Source of the DNA: Jimgerdemannia flammicorona
Taxonomy: Eukaryota; Mucoromycota; Endogonomycetes; Endogonales; Endogonaceae
DNA length: 14,381 nt
Direction of reading: 5' to 3'
Assembly: GCA_003990745.1 (NCBI GenBank)
Contig: RBNI01004251.1
Span: 1 to 14,381, forward strand
The translations under genes were made by a program, and so were the position numbers. The notes beneath the pieces were generated by a model. The model was not told the DNA's origin. It made no database searches and saw only the letters and a program-made list of their open reading frames with translations. Positions 1 to 7,814 of this stretch are shown here, piece by piece (positions within the stretch are counted from its first letter, which is position 1; every line of letters begins with the position of its first letter).

Positions 1-135
1 TTCTGCTGAGGAGGGCTGTTGCTGCCCCTGGTTTGGTTGCTGACTTGGTCCTGCTAAGTTCTCCACTGTAGATAGCTGGGTTCTTGAGCCGAATGGTCAA
101 GTCTTTTGAAAACTTTCCCAGTTGAGCTTCCAAAA
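1..135 (-). mobile_element. Start of the internal region of a Ty3/gypsy-type element (truncated by the window edge)
   Basis: Read on the minus strand from 135 down, the sequence just after the LTR has the core CTCAACTGGGAA, then a short leader containing AAGAACCCA. The plus-strand element at 5074-5135 has the same core and the same AAGAACCCA in the same order, so the two are related. This is the primer-binding-site and leader region, but I could not assign a primer tRNA. Below about position 88 one minus frame is open to the edge and Gln-rich, as in the N-terminus of some Gag proteins. No ATG is visible, so the Gag start lies outside the window or is lost. The rest of the element is to the left. 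Confidence 0.6.
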
Positions 136-606
136 TGTGACATCAGGTTTGTATCCTTTCTCTTCTGATGCTCTTCTGGCATGACTCAAGGTGCCACTCG
201 GTGAAGCGCGTGATGGATATGAGTGTGTTTATGACAGTTGCAGGTCGATAGTCACGTGATCGGTTTGTCCGATTCATACGGTGGAGGCTCGGGGCAAATT
301 ACTTCTTGAACGTATGCAGTTCGGGTTATTCGAAATGTGCGATAATAATGGGAGATCATTCGATGTTGGCTCAGGACGTTGATGGCTCAATTGTTTAGTG
401 GAAAAGGGTGGCGAATAACTTGGCAGTGAACTTGAATTTATGCGGCGACGATGGGCTTAGCTATAAGTAGTCAATTAAAGCAGTCCATGGCACAGTAGGT
501 TGGGGAAAATGGAGGTTGACGGCTTGCTCGTCCATCTTGACTTGTTAACTTGAAAGGTTCTGGGCGGTCGTTCGTGTAGGCTGGCAGGTCGGTCTTTGGT
601 AGTCTA

Positions 607-742
607 GTATCCTTTGGCTGGGTATCCTTGGGTTTCCGGGTCTTGAATCTCGAATGGTGGTCTGAATGCATGGTGGTCGTGGTCTTGAATCCTTGGCTGG
701 GTCTCGGGTCTCAAATGGTGGTCAAATGGCGGTGGTCGGGTA
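607..742 (-). repeat. Degenerate duplication downstream of the LTR TATA box
   Basis: Two adjacent related blocks, about 611-690 and 691-742, share TTGGCTGGGT, GGGTCT and AATGGTGGTC on the plus strand, with the second copy shorter. They lie downstream of the TATA box in the LTR's orientation, in R or U5. No function can be assigned. Confidence 0.4.
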
Positions 743-900
743 ACATTTTCTTTCCGTGGCAAGAGAAAATTCTTTAACTCAAACTTCCAAGCGATCCATT
801 GCTCTAGGTTGTTATCTTGTTCTCAGAATTTATCCGGTCTCTTGGAGGCAGTGGTTTCTTTGTAATTCTTTTTACTTTTTAAACACAAACTGACTGAGGC

Positions 901-932
901 TTTATTCACTCTAAGGATATGGGTTATTTATA
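901..932 (-). promoter_or_regulatory. LTR core promoter (TATA box) and AATAAA signal
   Basis: TATAAATAA lies at 932-924 on the minus strand and AATAAA at 906-901, spaced as in the other LTRs of this window. A run of 11 C residues on the minus strand (G at 948-958) sits just upstream of the TATA box. The conserved spacing suggests that transcription starts just downstream of the TATA box and that AATAAA is at the start of R. This is inferred from sequence only. Confidence 0.5.
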
Positions 933-1062
933 CAAGTTTGCTAGCTAGGGGGGGGGGGCACGACTAAGGCTAAGGTATACTACGTTGTGGCGAACTTTGC
1001 TATACTATTGGCTTGCACGATGTGAGGTGCAGGCTATTGTTTACTACGGATTGGGTTGTAGG

Positions 1063-1250
1063 GGATAGCAACGCTAAATTCGGACAAGCAGACAAGAGTG
1101 CTGATTGTTGCCAGAAACGGTTATGGAGGGTAGTAATGCTGGATTCGGACTTGCTGACAAAACACTAAAAATGGTGGTACTGGATAGCAATGCTGGAAAT
1201 GGTTGTGCTGGGTAGCAACGCTGGATTCAGACTTGTGGACAAAACGCTGA
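1063..1250 (-). repeat. Degenerate direct repeats in the U3 part of the minus-strand LTR
   Basis: Four related copies start near 1063, 1128, 1182 and 1210. On the plus strand the shared core is GG(A/G)TAGCAA(C/T)GCTGGATTC, mostly followed by GGACTTG and GACAAAACGCT-like sequence. The third copy is shortened and the spacing is irregular. They lie upstream of the TATA box in the LTR's own orientation, where retroelement enhancers usually sit. A regulatory role is an inference. Confidence 0.55.
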
Positions 1251-1284
1251 TGTGAAGGCTGCACAATTCTCACAGCTGACGGGT

Positions 1285-1308
1285 GGTACTTCTAGAGGAA
1301 ATAGTACC
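1285..1308. other. Short inverted repeat over the end of the minus-strand frame
   Basis: GGTACT at 1285-1290 and AGTACC at 1303-1308 are inverted repeats around a 12-base loop that contains the TAG stop (1292-1294). It could be a weak hairpin or a trace of an insertion boundary. It has no T-run and I do not call it a terminator. Confidence 0.3.
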
Positions 1309-2353
1309 CTTTATCTGCAGCAGGCAAATCTTGCTGGGTTAAGATTTCTTCTTCATCATACCTCTCCTCAAAAGGGGGAAGTGCCGGCCAAGAGGTGAGG
1401 GGGTAGAAAAGTGGCCAGTCATCTTCAACAACATTCTCTAACCCTTGAACAGCTTGAATGCAGACAGAGGACTGGTAGACTCTCTGTTGCTCCTCTTCTT
1501 CTTCTGGAAACTCGTCAGTTTCAGTGTCAGAGGGGGTTTCTTCAGGAGCAGGGTCTTGGAGTTCTTGGGCTTCCTCTTCAAAGACAGGGACTTCTTGGGC
1601 TTCTTCTTGATTTGGTTCCCAAATGATAAGATGTGAATTGTGGCTGACAGAGTGGTGGGTGGTTGGGGTAGCTCCAACGGGTGCTTCTATAGTAATGGGT
1701 GGACCTTCAAATATCTCCATAAGACTCATTAGGTGACCTTGATGGTTGTCTTGAAGTGGGGTGGTGTGGAAACCTGGCTGAGTGGGTTCGGTTTGTTGGC
1801 TTCCTATGGCGACGTGGTTGCTGCCAGTAGAGTTGGCTACTTCAGATTCTATCCAGTCAGCATCTTCAGTTGAAAGGCAGGAGAGGCTACCAGCCGTTAC
1901 TCCTTGCAAGTGTGCTATGGCCCAGGGAATATGGCGGAAGATTTGGTGGACATGGAGGGCTCTCTTGATTAGCCAGCTAGTAGTTATCAATTTGGTAATG
2001 AGGCCTTCCCGGTCGTCTTCTTGAGTCTCATTGCAAAGGCGGTGTCCGATTTTGTAGTCATACCAGAGGGTCATTCATTTAGTAGTGTCTTTGAGCTGCT
2101 GGGTCATTATATACCGGTAGTTGATGAAGTGTCCAAGGTTCTCAGTGTAGAAGTTCAAGTGTTCAGAAGTATCTGGGCACCAGATGGCCTTCTTGATAGC
2201 TTCAAAGATCAGGGTCTTTGGGCCAGGCAAAGGGGTAGAGCGGCGGGAGGTCTGGTTGGATCGGCGAATGGGAGGCATTATGTGATGGGTACTTGGTTCT
2301 TTGGTGCCGATCCCTGAGGCAGAGTATGGTTCCTTAAATAACATGGTCTTCAT
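1292..2353 (-). pseudogene. Unrecognised 353-codon protein frame with one internal TGA
   Basis: One minus-strand frame runs from ATG at 2353 to TAG at 1294-1292, interrupted only by TGA at 2077-2075, directly followed by ATG at 2074. The upstream half has 92 codons and the downstream half 260. The ATG at 2353 has A at -3, and an in-frame TGA lies shortly upstream, so this start is plausible. The N-terminus is basic (an RRSNQTSRRS stretch). A middle part of about residues 45-165 looks helical and rich in aromatic and basic residues. The C-terminal third is strongly acidic, with runs such as EEEAQE and PEEEEEQQ. I recognise no domain. Base composition and CpG content are much closer to ordinary coding DNA than in the decayed elements to the right. 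The TAG stop lies 17 bases before the LTR boundary. It may be a host gene with one nonsense change, a gene with an unrecognised intron, or a terminal ORF of a retroelement. Confidence 0.5.
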
Positions 2354-2572
2354 TTTGGCTCAGATCATCTTGTCTTCTTTTGGGATGATCACCTAATGGG
2401 TCAGGCTGTCTATTTGATTGTCACACTATTATGTCATCTGATCTTAGTAGTCACCGGTACTCCATTATCAATTGCATACGTCACAATATATAAAAAGAGA
2501 GATTTTATACTAAATATATTTGCAGATATTATATTTAATAAAATAATAATTTTTGTAGGCAAATTTGCCTAT
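2354..2572. other. AT-rich stretch without a recognised gene
   Basis: This separates the minus-strand frame from the plus-strand LTR. It holds TATATAAAAAG near 2490 and a perfect 14-bp palindrome, AGGCAAATTTGCCT, at 2557-2570, two bases from the LTR boundary. If the minus-strand frame is a gene, its promoter would be here, but I see no convincing minus-strand TATA box. A short plus-strand frame at 2396-2599 looks fortuitous. Confidence 0.4.
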
Positions 2573-3763
2573 TGTGACAAACCAAAATATACCACCTAAA
2601 TTATAACTTAGTTAGATGATATGAATATATAGCATAGTAATCAGATATAGTAACTATTGCTATGGAAAAATATATAAATAGCCAGACTACCAGATAAGGT
2701 ATACTTGTGCTTAACCTGTACATCTGTGCTGAACCAGCACACCTACCATAGATAGCAATCTATAATTAGCAACATAGTAATCAGATAGCAACTACAATAT
2801 ATACATAAAATACCCTAGAGACAAGAGTGAATAAACCTCAGTCTGAATTGAAGTATAAATCAAAGAAGCTTCTAAAGATTGAGCATTAGTCCCCTTATTC
2901 CCACTCCAGTCTACTTTCTGATACAAAGCCTTGGTTTACTTGCCAGATAAGCCTGAAGATTTGCCACCAAAGTTCAAGAAAGAACTTTACCACCATTTGA
3001 GTAATCCACTATTTTCAAGAAGTCTGCTATTTTTGAGTTATTTGCCATATTTTCAGAGAGCCCACCTTTCTTACCACAAGCCAGTCTATTGATGTAACTT
3101 CACAGTAGAGCTAGTCTAATGATATACATAACTCTGTACAAATAAAGCCAGTCTTTGATGTAATTTGTCAAGAATCTGCATCTGAGTTATCTGCATTATC
3201 TATATTATCTGAGTTATCTGTATTATCTATATTATCTGAGTTATTGAATTATCCATCTTAAGTCATTCAAGTTATCCATCTATTCCCAGTAAGAATTCAC
3301 ACCAGTATAATTCCCAGTAAACTAATTCAGAAGAATCTGCACTATCTTCTATTTCTAACTACTGATTCAGAAGATTATTGTACTATATAAGATCATCATA
3401 TAGAAATCACATAAGGAAACTGCTAAATTGCCAGACCATTATATACAAGGAACCTGCTACACTACACAGAGATCATTGTACTATACAAGAGATCATTATA
3501 TAGAAATCACATACTTTTAGAGATTATTACCTAAGAAGAAAAACTGCTAAATCTCCCATTATATACAAATCACTACTATACTCAGAGAACCATCCCAATT
3601 AGAAAATCAACACATAAATTACTCGCAGATATCCAGCTTTGACTATTATACCACCAAATACTAAGAACATTTTGTTGCTTTTAACAAAGTAACTGGAGGC
3701 TTAAGCCAAACTACATCAATCTTCAACCTTATAATTTGCCTCTATTGAGTCAGATACATTATA
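2573..3763 (+). mobile_element. Probable solo LTR (copy A) of the gypsy-type family
   Basis: The segment begins TGTGACA at 2573. It matches copy B (3890-5073) discontinuously in the U3 part and closely from about 2745 to 3763, including the TATA region, AATAAA at 2830-2835, a TATCCAGCTTTGACTAT block and a CAAAGTAACTG(G/A) block near the end. The end, CATTATA at 3757-3763, aligns with TGTTACA at 5067-5073 in copy B, differing only by transitions. CTAT directly precedes (2569-2572) and follows (3764-3767) the segment, as expected for a 4-bp target-site duplication. No primer-site or Gag sequence follows, so it is best read as a solo LTR. Length is 1191 bp. CpG is essentially absent. Many A-to-B differences are transitions, pointing to C-to-T type decay. 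Confidence 0.65.
3181..3244 (+). repeat. 27-bp tandem repeat in LTR copy A
   Basis: Two nearly identical 27-base units (3181-3207 and 3208-3234; TCTGAGTTATCTG followed by an ATTATCTATATTA-type part) and part of a third are arranged head to tail. Copy B has about one unit at the matching place (near 4555-4590), so the expansion is specific to copy A. Confidence 0.7.
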
Positions 3764-3889
3764 CTATATATAGCTACAACCTAAGAGATAATAAATGAGA
3801 GATAAGTGGATGAAGGCTGTAGATAGATGACTGTAAAAAAAAAAATATATAATAAGTAAATAAGTAAAAAATGTATATATATTATGATA
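3764..3889. other. AT-rich spacer between LTR copies A and B
   Basis: These 126 bases carry no ORF or recognised feature. They include CTAT directly after copy A, an 11-base A run at 3835-3845 followed by TATATAATAAGTAAATAAG, and more A/T-rich sequence. The A run could be the tail of a small retroposed fragment, but nothing recognisable precedes it. Confidence 0.3.
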
Positions 3890-4016
3890 AGTAACAGAAT
3901 TATACTACCAAATTCATAAAGTAGTCATATACTATATCTAGTGCACTAAGAAACCAAGACTGCTTTACTGTGCCAACCTATTTAACCAGAGATACCAGAA
4001 ATAGTATATTTATCTA

Positions 4017-4088
4017 TACCCTCAAGATACACCATACCCTCAAGATACACTATACTCTCAAGATATACTGTACTCTCAAGGATTACTT
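4017..4088 (+). repeat. 18-bp tandem repeat in the U3 of LTR copy B
   Basis: Three full units of 18 bases (4017-4034, 4035-4052, 4053-4070) and a partial fourth to about 4088 follow the pattern TAC(C/T)CTCAAGATA(C/T)AC. They end about 55 bases before the TATA box, a usual place for enhancer repeats in LTRs. Copy A lacks them. The unit length is a multiple of three, so reading through it produces a spurious repeated peptide on the other strand. Confidence 0.75.
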
Positions 4089-4143
4089 GCCATAGATAGC
4101 AATCTATAGTTAGCAATATAGTAATCAGTAGAAACCTTAATTG

Positions 4144-4175
4144 TATAAAATACCTCAGAGATAAGAGTGAATAAA
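4144..4175 (+). promoter_or_regulatory. LTR core promoter (TATAAAA) and AATAAA
   Basis: TATAAAA at 4144-4150 and AATAAA at 4170-4175 have the same spacing as in the minus-strand LTR (901-932) and match the copy A block around 2810-2835. Conservation across three otherwise diverged LTRs supports function as the core promoter and start of R. Confidence 0.5.
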
Positions 4176-5073
4176 CCTCAGTCTGAATTGAAGTACAAAC
4201 TAAAGAAGCTTTTAAAGATTGAGCATTGCTCCTCTTATTCCCACTCTGGTCCACTTTCTGATATAAAGACTGATTGGTTCACTTGCCAGATAAGCCTGAA
4301 GTTTACCACCAAGTTCAAGCAAAGAACTTCACCACCTTTTGAAGAGAAATCTATTACTTAAGAAATAAGCCACTATATTTTGATTTGCTTACCAGATAAG
4401 TCTGAAGAGAGACCTACATTCTCAGAGAACCCATAGGAATCTTGCCACAAAGCCAGTCTGTTGATATAACTTTGCAGTAGAGCTAGTCTAATGATATAAC
4501 TCTGTGCAAATGAAGCCAGTCTTGATGCAACTTTGCTCAAGAAGTCTGCAATATCTGAGTATCTGAATTATCTATATTGTCTGAGTTATTCATCCATTTC
4601 CAGTAAGGAGAATCTGCTACCAGTATTATTTCCAGTGAGCCAATTTAGAAGAATCTATATCATTCTCTATTCCTAGTGAGTTCAATTTAGGAGAATCTGT
4701 ACCAAATTGAATTATCTACTAGGAATTGTATATCTTTTAGAAACAAGACTGTTATCCAGAAATCACATACTTTTGGAGATTATCATGCTACACAGAGATC
4801 ATCACACAGAAATTACATAAGAAGAACTGCCAGATTGCCAGACTGTTATATATAAGGAATATTTGTGCCACATACAAAATTTCCACTACACCCAGAGAAC
4901 TATCCCAATAAAGAAATTGATACACAAATCACTTGTAGATATCCAGCTTTGACTATAATACCACTAAATACCAAGAACATTTTGTTGCTTTTAACAAAGT
5001 AACTGAGGGCTTAAGCCAAACTACATCAACCTCCAACCTTATAATTTGTCTCTATTGAGCCAGGCATGTTACA

Positions 5074-5132
5074 TTTGGAGGCTCAACTGGGAAGATTTCA
5101 AATTGACATAACTTTTTAGCTCATAAGAACCC
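5074..5132 (+). other. Primer-binding-site region and leader of the gag-pro element
   Basis: Directly after the LTR come TTTGGAGGCTCAACTGGGAAG and then an AT-rich leader ending in AAGAACCCA. The core CTCAACTGGGAA is shared with the minus-strand element at 113-135, so it is an element sequence under constraint rather than flanking DNA. The primer tRNA cannot be named from the window. Confidence 0.5.
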
Positions 5133-5618
5133 ATAGTCAAACTAGATATATTTAATACAATACTAATCTCTGCTACCATAGGAGAACCAGTTATTACCAG
5201 TATTTGGACAGAAAGAGAAGTAATTACCTCAAGACTTGCCAATTACCCAGTATCAGAAGGATCTCAATCAGGTCAATCAGACAACACAGGCAGTCCTGTT
5301 AGAGATTTTGAAAAACTTACCCAAGAACTAGAAGATATCATTACATAAGCCTGAAATCATGCAGCTAGATACCCTACAGCAGTCCCACCAATCTCACCTA
5401 TAGAACCTTTACTACCAGCTCTTGCAGAACTAGAAGCAGCTCCTTCAAGAATACCTAGGCTTATTCTACTTCAACCAAGATCTGCAACACTCTCCTTGAG
5501 ATACTCAATCACTTTTACTCCCAGCAATAGTTCAGAAAGTGAATCAGAGTCAAAATCTGAATCAGAATCTGGACCAGAACCAGAATTAAAAGAAAGTGAT
5601 GATGAAATAGCCACTTCA

Positions 5619-6140
5619 TTACCAACTTTTGCAGGATATTCAGAGGAAGACCCTAGAGAATTCCTTGATAGAATTGAAGGAATTGCAGTCCTGAGGAATC
5701 TCTCAGATAAAAGGAAAATTGTCATCTACAAAGCCCAGCTCAGAGAACCAGCTAGAGGAATTTTTCACTGAATAGCAAATGATCCAAATTCAGAACTGGT
5801 AGCAGAAATACAAGCAGCAGCATCTTTCTAGCTAGAATATATAGCCATGGTCCACTGGCTCATCAAAAAATATATAGAAAATAAAACCCACCACAAGGCT
5901 CAAGAATCTATCATGGAGATAAAGATGAATCTTAAAGAATTGTCTAGAGCATTCTTCACAAGAATCTAGAAGAGAATACATGCAGCCAGGTTCAATACTA
6001 TCAACCAAGACATCATAGGTCCAATGATCTTTATGAATGAAATTCTACTAAACATTGCTCAGTATATCTACACTCTAGACATCAGAAGGTCTGAAGAGCA
6101 AGTAGACACAGCCCAAGGATTCTTTAATGTCAGACAAGAA
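5619..6140 (+). other. Gag capsid-like region
   Basis: In the polyprotein frame the segment opens LPTFAGYSEEDPREFLDRIE, the usual start of Ty3/gypsy Gag capsid domains (F-x-G, then D-x-x-x-F-L). The following 150 or so codons look helical with conserved-looking aromatic and basic residues. Three stops (5769, 5829, 5967) break it. Capsid domains of this kind assemble the virus-like particle around the element RNA. The call rests on the opening motif and the position between leader and zinc knuckle. Confidence 0.65.
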
Positions 6141-6467
6141 ACTACCTGGAGTAACCATGACAAGAAGGATGATAAAGAAGACATCCTGGTCAAAGCCCTA
6201 CAAGGACTCCTTCAAGGACAAGAGAGATCTAAAGAAAAAAGGCCAGCCAAAGAAGGAAAGAAGGATAGAAGTGAAATTCAAGACCTCAGCTTCAAGTTGG
6301 ACTGATTGGTGGGACAGATTGAAAAACTTACCACATGCAAAAATCAGAGTTATCAAGATAACAGAGGATACCCTTCACAAAAGAACCAAGGTTATCCACC
6401 CAGAGATAACTGGAGCTATTAGCAAAAAGAAAGAAGATACTCTGTCTGAGATAGAGCCCAAGTCCAA

Positions 6468-6509
6468 TGCTTCTACTGTGGATAATTTAGACACTATACC
6501 ACTGAATAT
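6468..6509 (+). other. Zinc knuckle of Gag, damaged
   Basis: The frame reads C-X2-C-X4-H-X4-Y, with Cys at 6468 and 6477, His at 6492 and Tyr at 6507, where a CCHC knuckle needs Cys. TAT in place of TGT is one G-to-A change. A TAA at 6483 sits inside the knuckle and would come from CAA by one C-to-T change. CCHC knuckles of Gag bind the element RNA for packaging. Confidence 0.65.
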
Positions 6510-6692
6510 AACAATAAAAGAAGTGACTAAAGGGACTCAGAACTACCAAACCAAAGGAATGATACTCAGTACAAAAAGACTGAAGTCCATCCTATTGAAG
6601 ATTTTGAAGAAGCAAGCAACAGTAAAGACTACAGTAACTTAGACTTATACCCTACCAAGGTTACCACTCAAAAGACAGTTTACTCAGTATAG

Positions 6693-6725
6693 AAAAGAAA
6701 GAGACCTGTTGGAAGGCCATCCAGG
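6693..6725 (+). other. AT-hook-like motif in the Gag-protease linker
   Basis: The frame reads KRKRPVGRPSR. The central GRP, flanked by Pro and clusters of Arg/Lys, is the pattern of AT-hook motifs, which bind the minor groove of AT-rich DNA. It follows a TAG stop at 6690 and precedes a Glu-rich stretch. An isolated motif can arise by chance in a basic linker, so the role is only suggested. Confidence 0.45.
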
Positions 6726-7148
6726 AATATCAGCAGAAGAATTGTTCAAGAGGAAGATAAAGAACATGAGGAGGAACAAGTAGAAACACCTCCCCAGACT
6801 CTTTCACCTTTTATCTCTGAGATAAATGAGTTGCCACCAAAGGATAAAGAAACGAAACAAGAAGAACAGGAATCTGCTGCCCCAAAGCCTAAAAAGAAGT
6901 ATATCCTGAAGACCATACCCAGAGACATCTACAATAATGTCTGGCAGAAGATTCAAGAAGCCAAGATGGAGGTTCTCCTTTTGCAGTTCCTGCAACTGAC
7001 ACTAGCCAGAGTCTAAAACAAATTGCTAAGAACCACTAGGTCTAGCACTAGCTGAGTTCCAATCCCACAACAAGAGCCAGCTTCCATCCCTATCTAAGCT
7101 GCAGAGAGATATATCAGTACCTACCTACATAGAGATATTAGAGAACAA

Positions 7149-7454
7149 AAGGCGAAAATCCTCATAGATACAGGAGCAGCTGTCTGTGTCATTACTAAAT
7201 AGTTCCTGGATACCCTCCAATGGTCTATTGATGGACCATCCAACCTTAGCATCATAGTAGCAGATAGAGTCCAAACTCAACCCCTTGGAGAAGTATGAAA
7301 CATCACTATCTCCCTGGGACACATCCAGTTCTCTATCTCAAATGCTGTTGTCACCAAAGTTGTTACCTATGATATGATCCTTGGTACCAACTGGATGAAG
7401 GAAATGAATGTAGTTGTTGATATTGGTCAATAAGTACTCAAGTTTGACTACTGA
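7149..7454 (+). other. Retroviral-type aspartic protease domain, decayed
   Basis: The frame has KILIDTGAAVCVIT with the catalytic D-T-G-A at 7167-7178. About 65 codons later comes YDMILGTNWM, whose I-L-G (7377-7385) is the second signature of retropepsins, followed by a hydrophobic strand (VVVDIGQ). Spacing agrees with an active domain of about 100 residues that works as a dimer to cleave Gag. Stops at 7200, 7296, 7431 and 7452 inactivate this copy. In Ty3/gypsy elements reverse transcriptase normally follows this domain; here it does not. Confidence 0.75.
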
Positions 7455-7700
7455 GGTGAGAAGTATAGAGTTAAAGTAACTAGCTATGAGCAATCGAAGA
7501 AGAAGAAAAAGGTCACCATCCAAGAGGAATATATCAGTAGTGAAGAATCTACTATAGAAGAGGAAGAAAAATCTGAAGATAGAAATGATCCCAGACTCAA
7601 TTCCCGAATTAACCTAGTGGATGATAGACCAGAAGACAATATATGGGCCAAGAACACTGTCCCCATTACTATCAGAGCCATTGTAGGAGAAATCAAAGGA

Positions 7701-7814
7701 TGCCTCACCTGTCTCAAGAGACACAAGTACTCTGAGCACTCCTCCAAGATTATTGGGACAAGGAATTTGCCTGGTATAGCCTGCTCAGAGTGCAGAAAAA
7801 AGAAGAAAAAATGC
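7701..7814 (+). other. Cys-rich Zn-cluster-like motif downstream of the protease
   Basis: The frame shows C-X2-C-X5-Y-X17-C-X2-C-X6-C, with Cys at 7701, 7710, 7782, 7791 and 7812 and Tyr (TAC) at 7728. One G-to-A change would turn TGC into this TAC, giving two C-X2-C-X(5-6)-C halves. The second half, ACSECRKKKKKC, has the basic run between cysteines seen in the first half of fungal Zn(II)2Cys6 DNA-binding clusters. The spacing between halves is longer than in classical Zn2Cys6 proteins, so this may be a separate zinc-binding type. Zinc binding and nucleic-acid contact are inferences. Confidence 0.45.

Larger units (their letters stand above)
136..1274 (-). mobile_element. 5' LTR of the minus-strand Ty3/gypsy-type element
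   Basis: On the minus strand this segment begins TGTGAGA at 1274 and ends TGTCACA at 136, an imperfect terminal inverted repeat of about 1.14 kb, followed by the primer-site region. It contains TATAAATAA at 932-924 and, about 20 bases further on, GAGTGAATAAAGCCTCAGTC. The two plus-strand LTRs carry nearly the same block (GAGTGAATAAACCTCAGTC), which places all three in one LTR family. No polypurine tract precedes the outer boundary, which fits a 5' rather than a 3' LTR. CpG is frequent, unlike in the plus-strand copies, so this one is probably younger or escaped mutation. The outer boundary is the less certain end, and no target-site duplication can be tested. Confidence 0.6.
3890..5073 (+). 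mobile_element. 5' LTR (copy B) of the decayed gag-pro element
   Basis: The end at 5073 (TGTTACA) is well placed because primer-site-like sequence follows and because alignment with copy A stops here. The start is placed near 3890, where AGTAACAGAATTATACTACC resembles the start of copy A (TGTGACA, then ATATACCACC); this end is approximate. The resulting length, about 1184 bp, agrees with copy A. The TATA box TATAAAA is at 4144-4150 and AATAAA at 4170-4175, with the family-specific GAGTGAATAAACCTCAGTC block. The U3 part differs from copy A and carries its own 18-bp repeats. No CpG is seen in this LTR. Confidence 0.65.

Noticed and set aside
471..671. Minus-strand 66-codon frame inside the left LTR
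   Set aside because: It lies within the LTR over a degenerate repeat, has low complexity and no recognisable domain.
1411..2024. Plus-strand short frames across 1411-2024
   Set aside because: They are antisense to the longer minus-strand frame at 1292-2353 and show no recognisable motif.
4017..4088. CRISPR-like array
   Set aside because: The 18-bp units are directly adjacent without unique spacers and lie in the U3 of an LTR.
3982..4254. Minus-strand 90-codon frame with a repeated peptide
   Set aside because: The repeated peptide is only the reading of the 18-bp LTR repeat, whose length is a multiple of three.
6127..6642. A 171-codon open frame overlapping Gag
   Set aside because: It is a shadow. 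The other plus-strand frame carries the capsid, zinc knuckle and protease motifs through the same bases, and this one has only Lys/Thr-rich low-complexity sequence and no domain.
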